NCBI RefSeq assembly: GCF_949987535.1
Contig: NC_080075.1
Coordinates: 59,369,636-59,433,635, forward strand
DNA from: Balaenoptera acutorostrata
Taxonomy: Eukaryota; Chordata; Mammalia; Artiodactyla; Balaenopteridae
Direction: 5' to 3'
Length of the DNA stretch: 64,000 bases
Below the pieces are notes generated by a model. That model saw only the letters and a list, made by a program, of their open reading frames with translations, ran no database searches and was not told the DNA's origin. A program made the position numbers and the translations under genes. This document shows, in pieces, positions 1 to 11,789 of the stretch (its first letter is position 1; each line of letters begins with the position of its first letter).

Positions 1-132
1 CATAAATAAAGTTTTATTGGAAAACAAGCACACCCAATTATTATATATTGTCTATGGCTGCTTTCATGCTACAACAGAGTTGAGTAGATGCCTTTATAGA
101 AAGTTTGCCAGCTTCTATACAAGACTGTAAAC

Positions 133-144
133 ACACACACACCA
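133..144. repeat. short (CA)n run
   Basis: Six CA/AC dinucleotides in unassigned intron sequence just left of an L1 3' end. Too short to be a strong microsatellite. Confidence 0.6.
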
Positions 145-235
145 AAACACTTTAAATGACTGTTAGAAAGATAAGATCATAAGTAATTTCATCTTGTCTC
201 TACCTTCTCAGTCTGAGATGTGATATTACTTTCTA

Positions 236-905
236 TAAAAACCAAATTTTAAAAATAGAACTACCATATGACCCAGCAATCCCATTCCTGGGCATATACC
301 TGGAGAAAACCATAATTCAAAAAGATACACTATTTACAACAGCCAGGACACGGAAGCAACCAAAATGTCCATCAACAGAGGAATGGATAAAGAAGATGTG
401 GTATGCATACACAATGGAATATTACTCAGCCATAAAAAGGAACGAACTAGTGCTATTTGCAGAGATGTGGACAGACCTAGAGACTGTCATCCAGAGTGAG
501 GTATGTCAGAAAGAGAACAATATCGTATAATATCACTTGTATGTGGAATCTAGAAAAATGGTACAGATGAACTTACTTGCAAAGCAGAAATAGAGACACA
601 AATGTAGGGAACAAATTTACAGATACCAAGGGGGAAGAGGGGGGTGGGATGAATTGGGAGATTGGGATTGACATATATACACTACTATGTATAAAATAGG
701 TAACTAATGAGAACCTACTGTATAGCATAGGGAACTCTACTCAATGCTCTGTGGTGACCTAACTGGGAAGGAAACCTAAAAAAGAGGGGCTATATATATA
801 CGTATAACTGATTTACTTTGCTGTACAGCAGAAACTAACACAACATTGTAAAGCAACTACATTCCAATAAAAATTAATTAAAAAAATTTTTTTAAGTTAA
901 AAAAA
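236..905 (+). mobile_element. L1 3' end (end of ORF2 plus 3' UTR)
   Basis: The stretch reads as the C-terminal end of L1 ORF2 in the plus direction (gaccCAGCAATCCCATTCCTGG, then ATGGAATATTACTCAGCC), followed by a 3' UTR with a polypurine tract near 630-650, an AATAAA-like signal at about 868-874 and an A-rich tail to about 905. The element is 5'-truncated and the coding part is broken. It resembles the 3' end of the larger minus-strand L1 at 54 kb, so it is a lineage-type L1 rather than one of the ancient L1M copies. Confidence 0.85.
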
Positions 906-1649
906 ATTTCTAAGAGGGCTTTAACAGCTTCTATCTGATTTCCATTCCTCCACTGTGTAGCTCTTCCAATTCGTCTAAGTCTTCCCCACACCAAATAAAT
1001 AGCACCACCAAGTTGATCAGGCTAAAAAAATGAGTGGATAATCAAGGGATCATGATTCATTCCTTTTCTTCATCCCTTACATCCATCCATCAGCACATCA
1101 ATAGACTCTCCAAAATACATTCCAAATGCTACCACTTCTTTCACCTCCACACAAACCCCAGTTGTCATCATCTTTTACCAGTACTCCTGCAAAAACTCTT
1201 AACCATGATCTGAGGTTGTGGGGATTTGGGGGGAAAGGACTTAAGGCAGTGGCAATATAAGAGAATACTACAGATAACACACACACACTCAAATAGTCTA
1301 AAATTTAAGTTTTATTGTTCTTGTTCTCACTTTGGCAAGAATATCCTCATTTCTTAAAACAGTTCTTTTAGAAGGAATTTTTCAGCTTTCATTCAACAAA
1401 TCTTGCTGCTTCCTTCCTGCATTTCTAAATTTAAAATGAAACTATAAATACCTATTCTGGTTGTAAAACACACCACTGGAGAAAAAAAATGAAGCCCAAT
1501 TTTAACTTCTCAATGTGTCTTGTGATGTTGGTGACCAAGAAAACAGATTAACTGTTCTTCTATAGCTCTATACTTTAATTGAATTAAATTTACTGATTGA
1601 ATTTTTCATAAAACACTCATTCTCCAACATTCAACATGAGAAGAGTAGC
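906..1649. other. unassigned intronic DNA
   Basis: No gene, tRNA or repeat recognised. It holds a short (CA)n run near 1276-1289. The small open frames here have no recognisable protein character. Confidence 0.5.
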
Positions 1650-1935
1650 AAATGAAAGTAGTGTGGTATAGTGGAAAGCATACTGGATTTTTGAAGGCGT
1701 AACATTTGGGCTTTAGTTCTTCCTTCATCACACTACTTGTATGATCTTAAACTATTAATTGTATGATCTCAAACTAACACAACATTGTAAAGCAACTATA
1801 CTCCAATAAAAATTAATTTAAAAATTTTAAATATTATAGCTTCCTCATTTATGAAATATGGATATTAATGTCTGCTCTAACTCCTAAAATTGTTAGTGAA
1901 TCAAGAGATCATATTCTTGAAAGTAATTTTAAAAG
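1650..1935 (+). repeat. MIR SINE, interrupted
   Basis: Diverged MIR in plus orientation: a head like GTATAGTGGAAAGCATACTGG at 1663-1683, then the core and the TTCCTCATTTATGAAATATGG tail after 1830. The central part is split by a short L1 3' fragment at about 1771-1829. Confidence 0.7.
1771..1829 (+). mobile_element. very short L1 3' fragment inside a MIR
   Basis: About 60 bp match the end of an L1 3' UTR (CTAACACAACATTGTAAAGC ... CCAATAAAAATTAATT), the same sequence that ends the L1 at 236-905. It is an extremely 5'-truncated insertion. The 5' junction carries a 16-bp near-repeat (TTGTATGATCTYAAAC) of the host MIR, suggesting a local duplication at integration. Confidence 0.7.
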
Positions 1936-2407
1936 GTAAACTCTAAAGTATGAATATAAAATGTTAACAACAATCATTGAATTAATGTAATTTTCTGTCA
2001 GTCTACAAAGTTTTAAAGTTAAATTTATTTCCTCTAAATTATTTTTCAAATATAAAAAAACTTAATTGACGTCTTTACAGCTATAGTAATCAAGACAGTG
2101 TGGTATTTACTTAATGATAAACATAGCAATCTTTGGGACAGAATACAGAGTCCAAAATAGACTGACACATATGTAGTCTATTGATTTTCGGCAAAGGTGC
2201 CAAGGCAATTTAAAGGAAAAGGGCTAATCTTTTCAACAAATGTTGCTGGAACAAAGGGATATCAATGTGCAAATAAATGAACCTTGATTCTTACCTTATA
2301 CTATATGTAAAAATTAACTCTAAAAGGATCACAGACCTAAAAATAAAAGCAAAAACTATAAACTTCTAGAAGAAAATAACAGGAGAGAAATTGTGACATA
2401 ATAAGAA

Positions 2408-2428
2408 ATATATATATATATATATATA
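2408..2428. repeat. (TA)n microsatellite
   Basis: About ten TA dinucleotides at the left edge of the LTR-like insert within the ancient L1. Confidence 0.85.
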
Positions 2429-2429
2429 G

Positions 2430-3165
2430 TCAAATTCTGTCCCCAGTTCCTGGCATAGAACTTCTAAAACCCTTGGAATTTTCTGAGTTAATACGGGTGA
2501 GAGGAGCCCCTTTCAACCATACCTGAGTTTATGCTAAAGAGGTGACTTTTGGAGGGTGGAGGCTGGTTGCCAGAGGAACCAACCCTGTGATTAGAGGGTT
2601 GGAACTTTCAGTCCTACCCCTCAACCTCTAGGGAGGGGAGAGGGACTGGAGACTGATCTCAACCACACTGGCCAATGATTCAATCAATCATGCCTACGTA
2701 TTGGAGCCTCCAAGAGAACCCTAAATGATGGGCTTTAGAGAGCTTCCAGATTGATGAACACATCAAGGTGCTGGGAGGGTGACGTGCCCAGAAGAGGGCA
2801 TGGAAGCTCCACACCCCTTCCTAAGTACCTTGTCCAATGCATCTCTTCCATTGGGGTATTTCTGCATTATATCCTTTATAATAAACCAGTAATAGTAAGT
2901 GAAGTGTTTTCCTGAGTTCTGTGAGCTGTTATAGCATATTATTAAACCCAAGGAGGGGGCATGAAAATCTCCTATTTATAAGATGTCAGTCAGAAGTACC
3001 TGAAGTCTGAACTTGTAATTGGCATCTGGAGCAGAGAGGCAGTCTTGAGAGACTGAACCCTTAACCTGCAGGATCTGCACTAATTCCAGGTAGTGTCAGA
3101 ATTGCCTGGTGTGGAAAACCCACACATTTGGTGTCAGAAGTGTTGTAAGCAGAGAAAGAGTTTTC
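2430..3165 (+). mobile_element. solo LTR-like remnant of an endogenous retrovirus, inserted in L1
   Basis: About 730 bp separate two pieces of the same ancient L1. The sequence has the layout of an old ERV-type LTR: an AATAAA signal at 2880-2885, then GTTTTCCTGAGTTCTGTGAG and a 3' segment ending near ACCCACACATTTGGTGTCAG. No internal gag or pol sequence is present. I recognise the pattern as a mammalian LTR but do not assign a family. The short open frame at 2763-2951 on the minus strand is incidental. Confidence 0.6.
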
Positions 3166-3305
3166 TTTCAGAATCTTTGTGACCTTGGGTTAGGTAAAGA
3201 TTTCTTAAATGGGACACAAAATATACTATAAAAGAAACAAATAATACATTGAACTTCATCCTAATAAATTGATAAACTGGATTTCATCAAAATAAAAAAC
3301 TTTCA

Positions 3306-3451
3306 GGAACTTCCCTAGCAGTCCAGTGGTTAAGACTCCACGCTTCCAATGCAGGGGGCTTCGGTTCGATCCCTGGTCGTGGAACTAAGATCCCACATGC
3401 CCCACAGCATAATAAATAAATAAATAAATAAAAATTAACTTAAAAAAAAAC
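3306..3451 (+). mobile_element. CHR-1-like short tRNA-derived SINE
   Basis: Starts GGAACTTCCCTAGCAGTCCA, has a B-box-like GGTTCGATCCCTGG and ends in (AATA)n. It lacks the long 3' module of the other copies and resembles the shared CHR-1/Bov-tA type. The 9-bp target duplication AAACTTTCA flanks it (3297-3305 and 3452-3460). Confidence 0.85.
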
Positions 3452-3869
3452 AAACTTTCACTCTTCAAAGACACTGTTAAGTAAATGAAAAGTTAAGCTG
3501 CAAATTGGAAGAAAATATTTGCAAAACACATAACTGATAAAGGACTTGCATCCATAGTATACACAGAACTCTCAAAACCTAGTAATAAGCCAAACAACCC
3601 ACTTTTTAAAAAATGAGCACCAGATAGGCAAATGCATAGAGTCAGAAAGTAGACTAGTGGCTGCAGGGCTACAGGGAGACATGTATTCCAATGTTCACAG
3701 CAGCTGTATTCTTAATAGCCAAAAACTGGTAACAACTGAAATGTCCATCATCTGGTGAATTGATAAACTAATTGTGGTATATTTATACAATAAAATGTTA
3801 TTCAGCAATAAAGAGGAACAAATTACTAAAACATGCAACACAGATGAATCTCAAAAGTATACTAAGTTA

Positions 3870-4207
3870 GGACTTCCCTGGTGGTGCAGTGGTTGAGAAT
3901 CCGCCTGCCAATGTAGGGGACATGGGTTCGAGCCGTGGTCCGGGAAGATCCCACATGCTGCGGAGCAACTAAGCCCATGTGCCACAACTACTGAGCCTGT
4001 GCTCTAGAGCCCGTGAGCCACAAGTACTGAGCCCGCGCACCTAGAGCCCATGCTCCGCAACGAGAGCAGCCACCGCAACGAGAAGCCCGCGCACCACAAC
4101 GAAGAGTAGCCCCCATTCGCCGCAACTAGAGAAAGCCCGCGTGCAGCAACAAAGACCCAACACAGCCAAAAATAATAAATAAATAATAATAAATAAATTT
4201 ATTTTTA
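3870..4207 (+). mobile_element. CHR-type SINE
   Basis: Complete copy starting GGACTTCCCTGGTGGTGCAG with an (AATAA)n tail. A clear 17-bp target duplication ending AGTATACTAAGTTA is at 3853-3869 and 4208-4224. It is inserted into the 3' UTR of the ancient L1, so it is younger than that L1. Confidence 0.95.
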
Positions 4208-4495
4208 AAAAGTATACTAAGTTAAAAGCACAAAAGACCACAGATTATAAGATTCCAGTTATATGATATTCTAGAAAAGACAAAATATAGGAATAGAAAG
4301 CAGATCAGTGGGGGTAGAGGGAAGGGACTGACTGCAAAGAGGTACAAAGGAACATCTTGGGGTAAGAGAGATGGTCTATATCTCGAATGTGGTAGTGGAT
4401 ACACAACTATACAAAATTTTCAAGACCCATTATACACTTGAAATTGGCATAGTTTATCGCAGGTAAAGCATAGCTCAATAAAGCTGATTTTAAGA

Positions 4496-6057
4496 ATCTG
4501 AATTCTCAAAACTACTCTGTAGTTCTACTCTTTTTCACTAAAATCAAGATACGATAATGAGGTGTTCGGTGATGTTATAAAACAAATGACTGTGAGAATC
4601 TGCTATCAAGAATGCACTGTATTTAATAACAAAACTACCAAATTCCCAAAAGAGCAGAATATACTCAGTTTTAAGGAAGTCCAATGAGGTTTGGCAAAAA
4701 AGCAGATTGGCTTATCCAGGGTCATACAAAAGACCAGCGATGAGAGGAAGGAACAGGTTAATAAGCAGGAAAAGAAAACAATTCACAAAACCTTGCTCTA
4801 AAGACACTTTCTCATACAACTCTTAGGAACGTTCATAATCTTATCTGTTGGTTTTCAAATTCCCTAATTTCCCCTAGGGTTTATGGCAACTCTGTCAATA
4901 TATTATATATGTAATATATAATATAATAAATAATGGCATAAGAAGAAACAAGGTAGCAATAAATGAGGCAAGAAAAGGGATACTGAGAGAATCCACATAA
5001 CATTCCCCAAAAAGGGGTGAGACTGGAAAAGTAAAGTTGGAGCCAGGTGGCCCAAGCTGAGAGTTTATCTCACAGAAACTGAAAATGATAAAAAGCTTTT
5101 AAGCTGGAGGGTGACAATAAAAATGTTGTACTGAAAGAATAACCCAGTGGCCACATGCAGGTTAAATGAGAGCAGGAAAGATCAAATGCGAAGACATTAA
5201 TTTCTAGACATTAAAACATTGCCTAAAACTACACTTAAAACTACATCAATGGTTTTCAAACTCCTGAAACAACTTTTTTGTTGTTGCTGTGACACAGTCA
5301 CACCCCCGTGAGTCCCATCAAAAAAACATCTAACATTACCTTATAGGTGCTACTACTAAACAACTGTTCAGAGCACAGCAAGAGCCCAAACTGCTTTAAG
5401 TACCAAAGTAGGTGTTAAAGTCCGGAAAGAAAGAGGGCCAGAAGGTAAAAGAGGTGACCTCACCCTGGTCACACAACCCACTGTTTGCCTCTACCCTCAC
5501 TACCACCCACAAACAGCTGTCTGGAGAGCTCCACAGCACCCTGGGAATTCTCCTTAGTAACTGAATAGGGGTCCTGAATCCAGGTTGATAAACAGTGATC
5601 TATAGTAATTAACCTGGAGGAAAAAAAGATTTTACAGAAATATAATCAACTTTTTCCACAAGAAAAAAAATACTAAAACTTAAGGGAATACATATCCAAA
5701 CACATAAAAGTATTTTAGTAAACAATAAAGCCTTAAATATGAAACAAAAAGGACAAATTAAGAATCTGAGAATGGACATCTAAGAAGTATATATACTATT
5801 CCAAAACCCTGTCATATGATCAGATACAGTGACTAAGATGTATGATGATAAAGTAGCCTTAGCACAGTTGTCTATGTTTTACCTACCTGTTTTTGCATCC
5901 CCAAGATTACTTTTCTCTAAGCTTATCTGACACAACCAAAGTCCACACAGGCTATATCACCATCTATTCTATGAAAAAAGGATGGTATATTTATAATGAA
6001 CAATGCAGATATCAATGTTTATACAGGAGTCACTGATATCTGAAGAGTGAATAATTT
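4496..6057. other. unassigned AT-rich intron sequence
   Basis: No gene or repeat identified. An AT-rich palindromic stretch (TATTATATATGTAATATA) lies near 4900-4925. Stop codons are frequent in all frames. Confidence 0.5.
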
Positions 6058-6071
6058 CATGAAAATTGTTT

Positions 6072-6364
6072 TTGAATTTTATTTATTTATTTATTTATTT
6101 ATGGCTGTGTTGGATCTTCGTTTCTGTGCGAGGGCTTTCTCTAGTTGTGGCAAGCTGGGGCCACTCTTCATCGCGGTGCGCGGGCCTCTCACTATCGCGG
6201 CCTCTCTTGTTGCGGAGCACAGGCTCCAGATGCGCAGGCTCAGTAATTGTGGCTCACGGGCCCATTTGCTCCGCGGCATGTGGGATCCTCCCGGACCAGG
6301 GCTCCAACCCGTGTCCCCTGCATTGGCAGGCAGATTCTCAACCACTGTGCCACCAGGGAAGCCC
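6072..6364 (-). mobile_element. CHR-type SINE
   Basis: Minus-strand copy: T-rich tail (ATTT)n at 6075-6100 and head complement CCACCAGGGAAGCCC at 6349-6363. A perfect 14-bp target duplication CATGAAAATTGTTT is at 6058-6071 and 6365-6378. The three overlapping open frames of 84-137 codons are SINE sequence, not genes. Confidence 0.95.
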
Positions 6365-6378
6365 CATGAAAATTGTTT

Positions 6379-7259
6379 ACTGTCTAAAATTGTTTACTGT
6401 CTATCTCCCTTCATTATAATATATACTTTAGTAAGAATTTTTGTTTCTTTTCTTCACTGATACATTCCCAGTATGAAAACAATTCCTGGCATGTAGCACT
6501 TGCTGAATTATTAGATTTTCATACTGGCATCAATAGTTCATTTCAGTCACAAAAAGTCTGTCACTACAATCATCATCTTCATATGAAGGGTTGTAGTAAC
6601 AAGTTCAGTTTTATTCAATCTACTTAAAAGTTACCCTTGAGGGTATTTTTTTAAACTGAAATTAACAATTTTTTTTTGCCATTTAGTTATTACAGTTAAT
6701 TTATGAAAAGTGTCTGACATAGTTCCTGAAATCACAGCTGAATAAAAGTTAGTGCCTTTGCTTTGCTACTCCCTTTCAAAAAGTTACCCATGTGAACCAA
6801 ATTTCTTGAAATGTAGTCCATAATCTGCCGCATCAATGATTATTTCCTAAAGCAAACATACTGAAGACCATAGATTTAATCACAGGACTCATACTGCAAC
6901 AAACACATAGAAAAAACAAATATCTAAGAAAAGTACCACTTATATAGATAACAGAGAGAGGATAGAAGTTATTGAATTCATTGACTTAAATTAGGACGAC
7001 ACCAGGAGAGCATAGCTGACAATGGTCTCCACACAGGTTGAAAACTGCAACAAAAGTGAGCTCTATTGGTAGTTTATCATTTTCTCAGGTGTATGTGAGT
7101 AGGAAAAAAAAAACTAAATGTCATTCCTTTAAGCCATTTTCAAGAGCTGGGAGGGCTACTGTGACCTGACTTCTATTTTTCTGCTTACACCCTAAACAAA
7201 GACATGCATTTGAAAAAAACATAAAAGGCTGGATGGTGGAGGTTTAAGACAGCCCTCCT
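6379..7259. other. unassigned intron sequence
   Basis: No gene, RNA or repeat I can name. Small A and T runs only. Confidence 0.5.
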
Positions 7260-7545
7260 TTGTTTCCAAAGCTTCCTATACTTCACCATCACAATCCTTA
7301 TTACTCTGTATTTTAAAAGCCAACATCATAAGCTCCATAAGGACTATGTTTATAGCTGGAAGAGTGCTGAGCACATACCAAGCGTTCAATAAATATTTCC
7401 CAAATAAATATTGCCTGAATTCCCCACAGAATTATAAGCTTCATGAGAGCAGGGATTTCGAGTGTCTTATACACCAATTTTCCACTGCACTTAGCACAGA
7501 GTGTGATCCAAAGAAGCTAATCAAAAGCTATTTACTTAATGAATG
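7260..7545 (+). repeat. two adjacent L2 3'-end fragments
   Basis: Two consecutive stretches each carry the L2-type tail pattern: one ends CAAGCGTTCAATAAATATTT near 7400, the other runs from AGCTTCATGAGAGCAGGGAT to TTTACTTAATGAATG near 7545. They could be two L2 insertions or a tandem duplication. The 77-codon frame across them is not a gene. Confidence 0.6.
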
Positions 7546-7576
7546 TGTTTATGACCAGGAAACACACACAAAAAAG

Positions 7577-7650
7577 TGACCTATATGAGACTCGAACCCA
7601 TAACCTTAGCCCCATTATAGTATGCACTAATGAACCAAGATCAGGAATTT
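7577..7650 (-). pseudogene. tRNA-like pseudogene (3' half)
   Basis: On the minus strand the sequence contains a T-arm/B-box motif, GGTTATGGGTTCGAGTCTCA, ends in GGTCA and is followed at once by a T run (A6 on plus, 7570-7575). Upstream, CTTGGTTCATTAG resembles a D-loop. The 5' acceptor strand does not pair with the 3' end, so it cannot form a proper cloverleaf. It could be a degraded tRNA gene (Ile-like spacing) or the head of an old tRNA-derived SINE. Confidence 0.35.
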
Positions 7651-7739
7651 CACAGTGTGCAAGTTTCAGTGTGGATATAATCATTAAATCTCACCCACAA
7701 GCACTCACAAAAATTTCAAGAAAATTAGTCAAATATTGA

Positions 7740-9099
7740 TTACTTTCCCAGCCATTCTCTTTATTCTAAACTTTGTTCCCCAATACCTTATCTCAAATGA
7801 CCCATAATAATAGATCCTAAAAATTAAGAAAATGTTTGTGCCAAAAAACATGTCCTCACTAATTAAAACTGGAGAGGATTAAAGAAATAAGATAAATGCC
7901 AAGAGGTACTCAAAGCAGTCAAAGAAAATCAAAGGCTATGCCCCAACTAAACTGAAAACAGGATATACTTCAAATTAAAAAAAAAAAAAAAAAAAAAAAA
8001 ATCCCACTCACTCATCAACAGAAGTCAGTTATGACACTTCTCTGGAACAAATGGCTCAAAGAAAAATGCAAATTTTGTTATTTGCTCTAACGTGTCACTT
8101 AAAGATCAGCATAAGCAGTTGCTCGAGACCAACATACAAGAGTAAAAAATGATTTAAGGAAAAATGTCAGATATCAAAACTAAATAGTTTTGTTTTAAAA
8201 CAGCAAGTCATCTCAACTTTAGGAACTCATCAATTTTGGAAAGTCTGAAGAAGTACATTCTCTGGAAAAAAGTTTTTAAATGAAAATAAGTGTATACTTA
8301 TTATGGAATACGACAAATATAATATAGCATAATTTGACTCTCTAAGATACTAACACCTCACTGATCCAGAGGTTTATCCTAAAAGAAAAACAAAAGACAA
8401 AAGAAAGATAATCTTAACAAAAGAAAATACAGGGAGCATAAATGGTCTATAATTTAAAACATGCACATATCATCAAGTCTGTGAACTAAAAGCTCAGGTA
8501 TTTTATTATTAAAGGCCTCATTCAGAAGTCTATTATTTTACTCTGAGGAACATCTGGTATTATGTTATTCACATATTACTAACATTAGCAATATTTATTA
8601 GGTATGATTCTGTCCCTGTAGGTGCTACACCATACAATTTAAAAAGGCACAGACCTTGATCTCTTGGTTCTTTTTTGAGGTCCAGAACAATCCTTATGTA
8701 CGTCAAACCAGCTTTGTTATCTGGTTTCCTAGCCTACAGCAGATTTAAAATTGGAAATCAAAAGAATGGCTAGATTAGAAACAATAACCAATTTAGTTAA
8801 CAATGAGCACCTCTAGAGCCTAGAGTACCACTTCCTACCAACAGGAACCACAACTTCTTAGAGAAACAGCTGACCGCAGAACTGGAACAGGAAGTATAGA
8901 GGAAAAGTTTGAACATCTTGTCACATCAGAAAGCAAGGAAACTAACAAAGAGCACTAGGACCAGGACCCAGGAAGCAGTGTGAAGATGCTCTCAGAAGTC
9001 AAAGATGGGAAAACCTAAGCATCAAATTTTAGAAGAGTAATGGTAGCAGATCAAAATACATCAAATATATAAAAATCTGTTAAGTTTCCATTTAAAGGA
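7740..9099. other. unassigned intron sequence with a long A-run
   Basis: No gene or named repeat found. A 25-nt A-run lies at 7977-8001. The sequence before it does not look like a known retroposon and no flanking duplication was found. Confidence 0.5.
7977..8001. repeat. A25 homopolymer
   Basis: Twenty-five consecutive A residues, likely polymorphic in length. It may mark the tail of an unrecognised plus-strand retroposon. Confidence 0.9.
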
Positions 9100-9450
9100 T
9101 AAACAGAAGACAAAGAAACATGTTTAAAAAAAAAAAACACCAAAAGATACAATCAGTACTTATGTTAAACTTTACAGGAGGAAAGGTCTAGTTTCTTTAA
9201 CAAACTGCAAAGGGAAAAAGAAAAGGGAAGGGAAATATATAGATTAAAATACTTGAGACATAGCAACCAAATGCAATGTACGATCTTGTTTAAACCTTGA
9301 TTTAAACAAACCACTGTAAAATGACACTTTTGAGACAATCAGGGATATTTGGCTGGATATTTGACATTAAGAAATTATTGTCAAATTTTAGGTCTAATAA
9401 GAGAATAGTCATCTTTCCAGATATATAAGCTCAATTATGGGTGAGATTTT
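9100..9450 (+). repeat. ancient L1 3' UTR fragment
   Basis: CAACCAAATGCAATGTACGA ... CAAACCACTGTAAAATGACA ... TTAAGAAATTATTGTCAAAT is the order seen in old mammalian L1 (L1M-type) 3' UTRs in plus orientation. No coding part. Confidence 0.6.
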
Positions 9451-10205
9451 TTTAAATAATTAAATAAATAAAAAGAAAGGAAAGGATAAAGTACACTGAC
9501 ACTAGGTGACAAACAGCAAGGAAGACAGTTATAACTGTCTAGGGTCATTGAATGTATGGAGCAAACAGTTCTACACAAATAGCTCTCAGAGGCATCACTG
9601 TATTACAGCACAGAACCATGTCTAATGCTCATAGTAACCACCATCAGTCATCAAGAATAAGGTAAATTATGTTCTTTCTATATACACAGCTTAGGCAGAT
9701 CAGATGTCCAAATGATGGAATACGACGCATTAAAGTTTATATTTATACTCACTGAGAAGGAAAGATGATCACAACATTTTAAGGGGGAAAAAAAAGGTTG
9801 ATTTTGCTGCTTAGATCTGTTTTCTTTTACCCAAGCCCCCCAACACACACACCACCTAACAGTACCTTGCTCTAAGATAACTGCTGATTGTTTAAATGTA
9901 GAAACATAAGAACAAACATCCTAAATGGCTTCCCACTTAAGAGCAAACACCTTCAAACTAATTTACATTAATGGTCTAGTCCATGTGTTTAACACAATTT
10001 TTAAGTGTAAGATAAACTATTATGCAGTTACAAAATTATAAGAACCATAAAGAATGTTCACTAACTTAAAATGACTTAATTCAAAAATCTCACCTGAACC
10101 CTACTTAAAATATATATGCAAGTTATTATGGGCTGAATTGTGCACCTGAATCACCTTATTGTGTCAAAAAGCAAGAGAGTCCTCAAAGAATGATGGGAAC
10201 ATGTC
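9451..10205. other. unassigned intron sequence
   Basis: No gene or repeat recognised apart from a short (AAAT)n-like patch near 9455-9475. Confidence 0.5.
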
Positions 10206-10220
10206 AAAAGAATACAGAAG

Positions 10221-10510
10221 GGCTTCCCTGGTGGCGCAGTGGTTAAGAATCCGCCTGCCAATGCAGGGGACACGGGTTCGAGCCCTGGTCCCGGAAGATC
10301 CCACATGCCCTGGAGCAGCTGGGCCCGTGAGCCACAATTACTGAGCCTGCGCATCTGGAGCCTGTGCTCCGCAACAAGAGAGGTCTCGATACTGACAGGC
10401 CGGCGCACTGCGATGAAGAGTGGCCCCCACTTGCCACAACTGGAGAAAGCCCTCACACAGAAACGAAGACCCAAGCACAGCCATAAATAAATTAATAAAT
10501 TAAAAAAAAA
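10221..10510 (+). mobile_element. CHR-type SINE
   Basis: Full copy starting GGCTTCCCTGGTGGCGCAGT, with B-box-like GGTTCGAGCCCTGG and an A-rich tail. Perfect 15-bp target duplication AAAAGAATACAGAAG at 10206-10220 and 10511-10525. It sits next to an ancient L1 3' UTR. Confidence 0.95.
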
Positions 10511-10525
10511 AAAAGAATACAGAAG

Positions 10526-11270
10526 CCAGCATGAATGGGTACCCGATAGCCAAAACAGGGCCAATTTGAGTATCTAAATAAATAGTAATGGATTATAACC
10601 CATTGGAAAAAAAGAGGATACCTGATTCATACAGATATAAATAAACCAATAATTTGAAGGTCTGATGAGGAACAGAATATTTACAAAGTTTCAAAGTACC
10701 TCCTACAAAACACTTACTAATTACAAAGATTTTTTAAAAAGTAATTTTACAGTGGAAAGGCCTGGCAGACACCACCTTAATCAAATGGTCAAAATGGACA
10801 TTACCAGAATGGGACAAATCAAAACTGTGTGCCACCTGATAGGATGCAATGAGACAAAACACAGCTTCACCTGTGTGGCTTTTGTGCCAAAGATACATAA
10901 CTTGAATCTAATCAGGAGGAAACCTCAAATTTAGGGACTTTCTACAAAACAACTGGCCTGCAATCTTGCAAAGCATTAAGGTCATGAAACCCAAAGAAAG
11001 ACTAAGGAACTGTTCCAGATTGAAAGAGACTAAAGAGACATGACAACTAAATATAACATTTGATTCTGAACTGGATCCTTCTGCTATAAAAGACATTATT
11101 AAAATAATTAGCAGAACTTGAATGGGTCTGAGGGTGAAATAGTAGTAATGTATCAATATTAATTTCCTGATTCTCTTCATTGTAATATGGTTATATAGGA
11201 GAATGTCCTTGTTTATAGGATATATACACTTAAATGTAAGCAGGTGTTAGGGCATCATTTCAACAACTTA
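10526..11270 (+). repeat. ancient L1 3' UTR
   Basis: Reads as an L1M-type 3' UTR in plus orientation: GGAACTGTTCCAGATTGAAA, then GACTAAAGAGACATGACAAC, TTTCCTGATTCTCTTCATTG and GAGAATGTCCTTGTTTATAG near the end. The open frames at 10665-10934 (+) and 10908-11180 (-) lie wholly inside it and are not genes. Confidence 0.75.
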
Positions 11271-11789
11271 ATTCTCAAATTGCCATGACCACAAAGAAGA
11301 CACCCCCAATACCTCCTGGGCAAGATAAAGGCTGCAAACATATGCCTATAGAGGCCAGGCAATAAGGTAAATACTTGAAACAAGCTAGGTATAAGGCAAG
11401 GACTGAGGCTGTTTACCTGACACATCACTCAGTGAGTATATATCATCTGGAATGCAAGTCCACAGTGGCAATATCATTCCATTTTTCAAGAGAAACCAAA
11501 GATGCAGATTTTTATGTGAAATTTCCCAATTTTTAACACACTCAAAAGGGCCAAAAAAAACATGTCTGTCGACTAAATTTGAACCACAGCTGTCTCTGGC
11601 CCAGAGGCATGTTTCTCAAACTGAAGCCTAGGGATAAAAGGAAACCACATGATATACGTGGAACATATTCTTGGAGCCGCAGTTTTATCCCAAGAGTTTG
11701 CCTGGAATTTTCTGGGAGATGATGAGCTATTTCTTTATTTTTAAAATGCAATATTTTGGAGTTTAATGCAAAGTTCATATGATTTTTAA
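11271..11789. other. unassigned intron sequence
   Basis: Nothing recognised, except that the first 60 bases may still belong to the L1 3' UTR on the left. Confidence 0.45.

Larger units (their letters stand above)
2090..4495 (+). mobile_element. ancient L1 (ORF2 C-terminal part and 3' UTR), heavily interrupted
   Basis: Plus-strand pieces at about 2090-2405, 3180-3305, 3461-3869 and 4225-4495 read in order as a degraded L1 ORF2 tail and 3' UTR (e.g. TTCATCAAAATAAAAAACTTTC; AATAGCCAAAAACTGG; GGTATATTTATACAATAAAATG). The gaps are filled by an LTR-like insert and two CHR SINEs, so this L1 predates all three. No coding capacity remains. Confidence 0.75.

Noticed and set aside
6047..6460. 137-codon plus-strand frame
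   Set aside because: It is translated CHR SINE. The same peptide motifs (SSCG, PLRHQGSP-like) recur in all SINE copies, in both orientations.
10151..10564. 137-codon minus-strand frame
   Set aside because: It covers a complete CHR SINE with its target duplications; not a gene.
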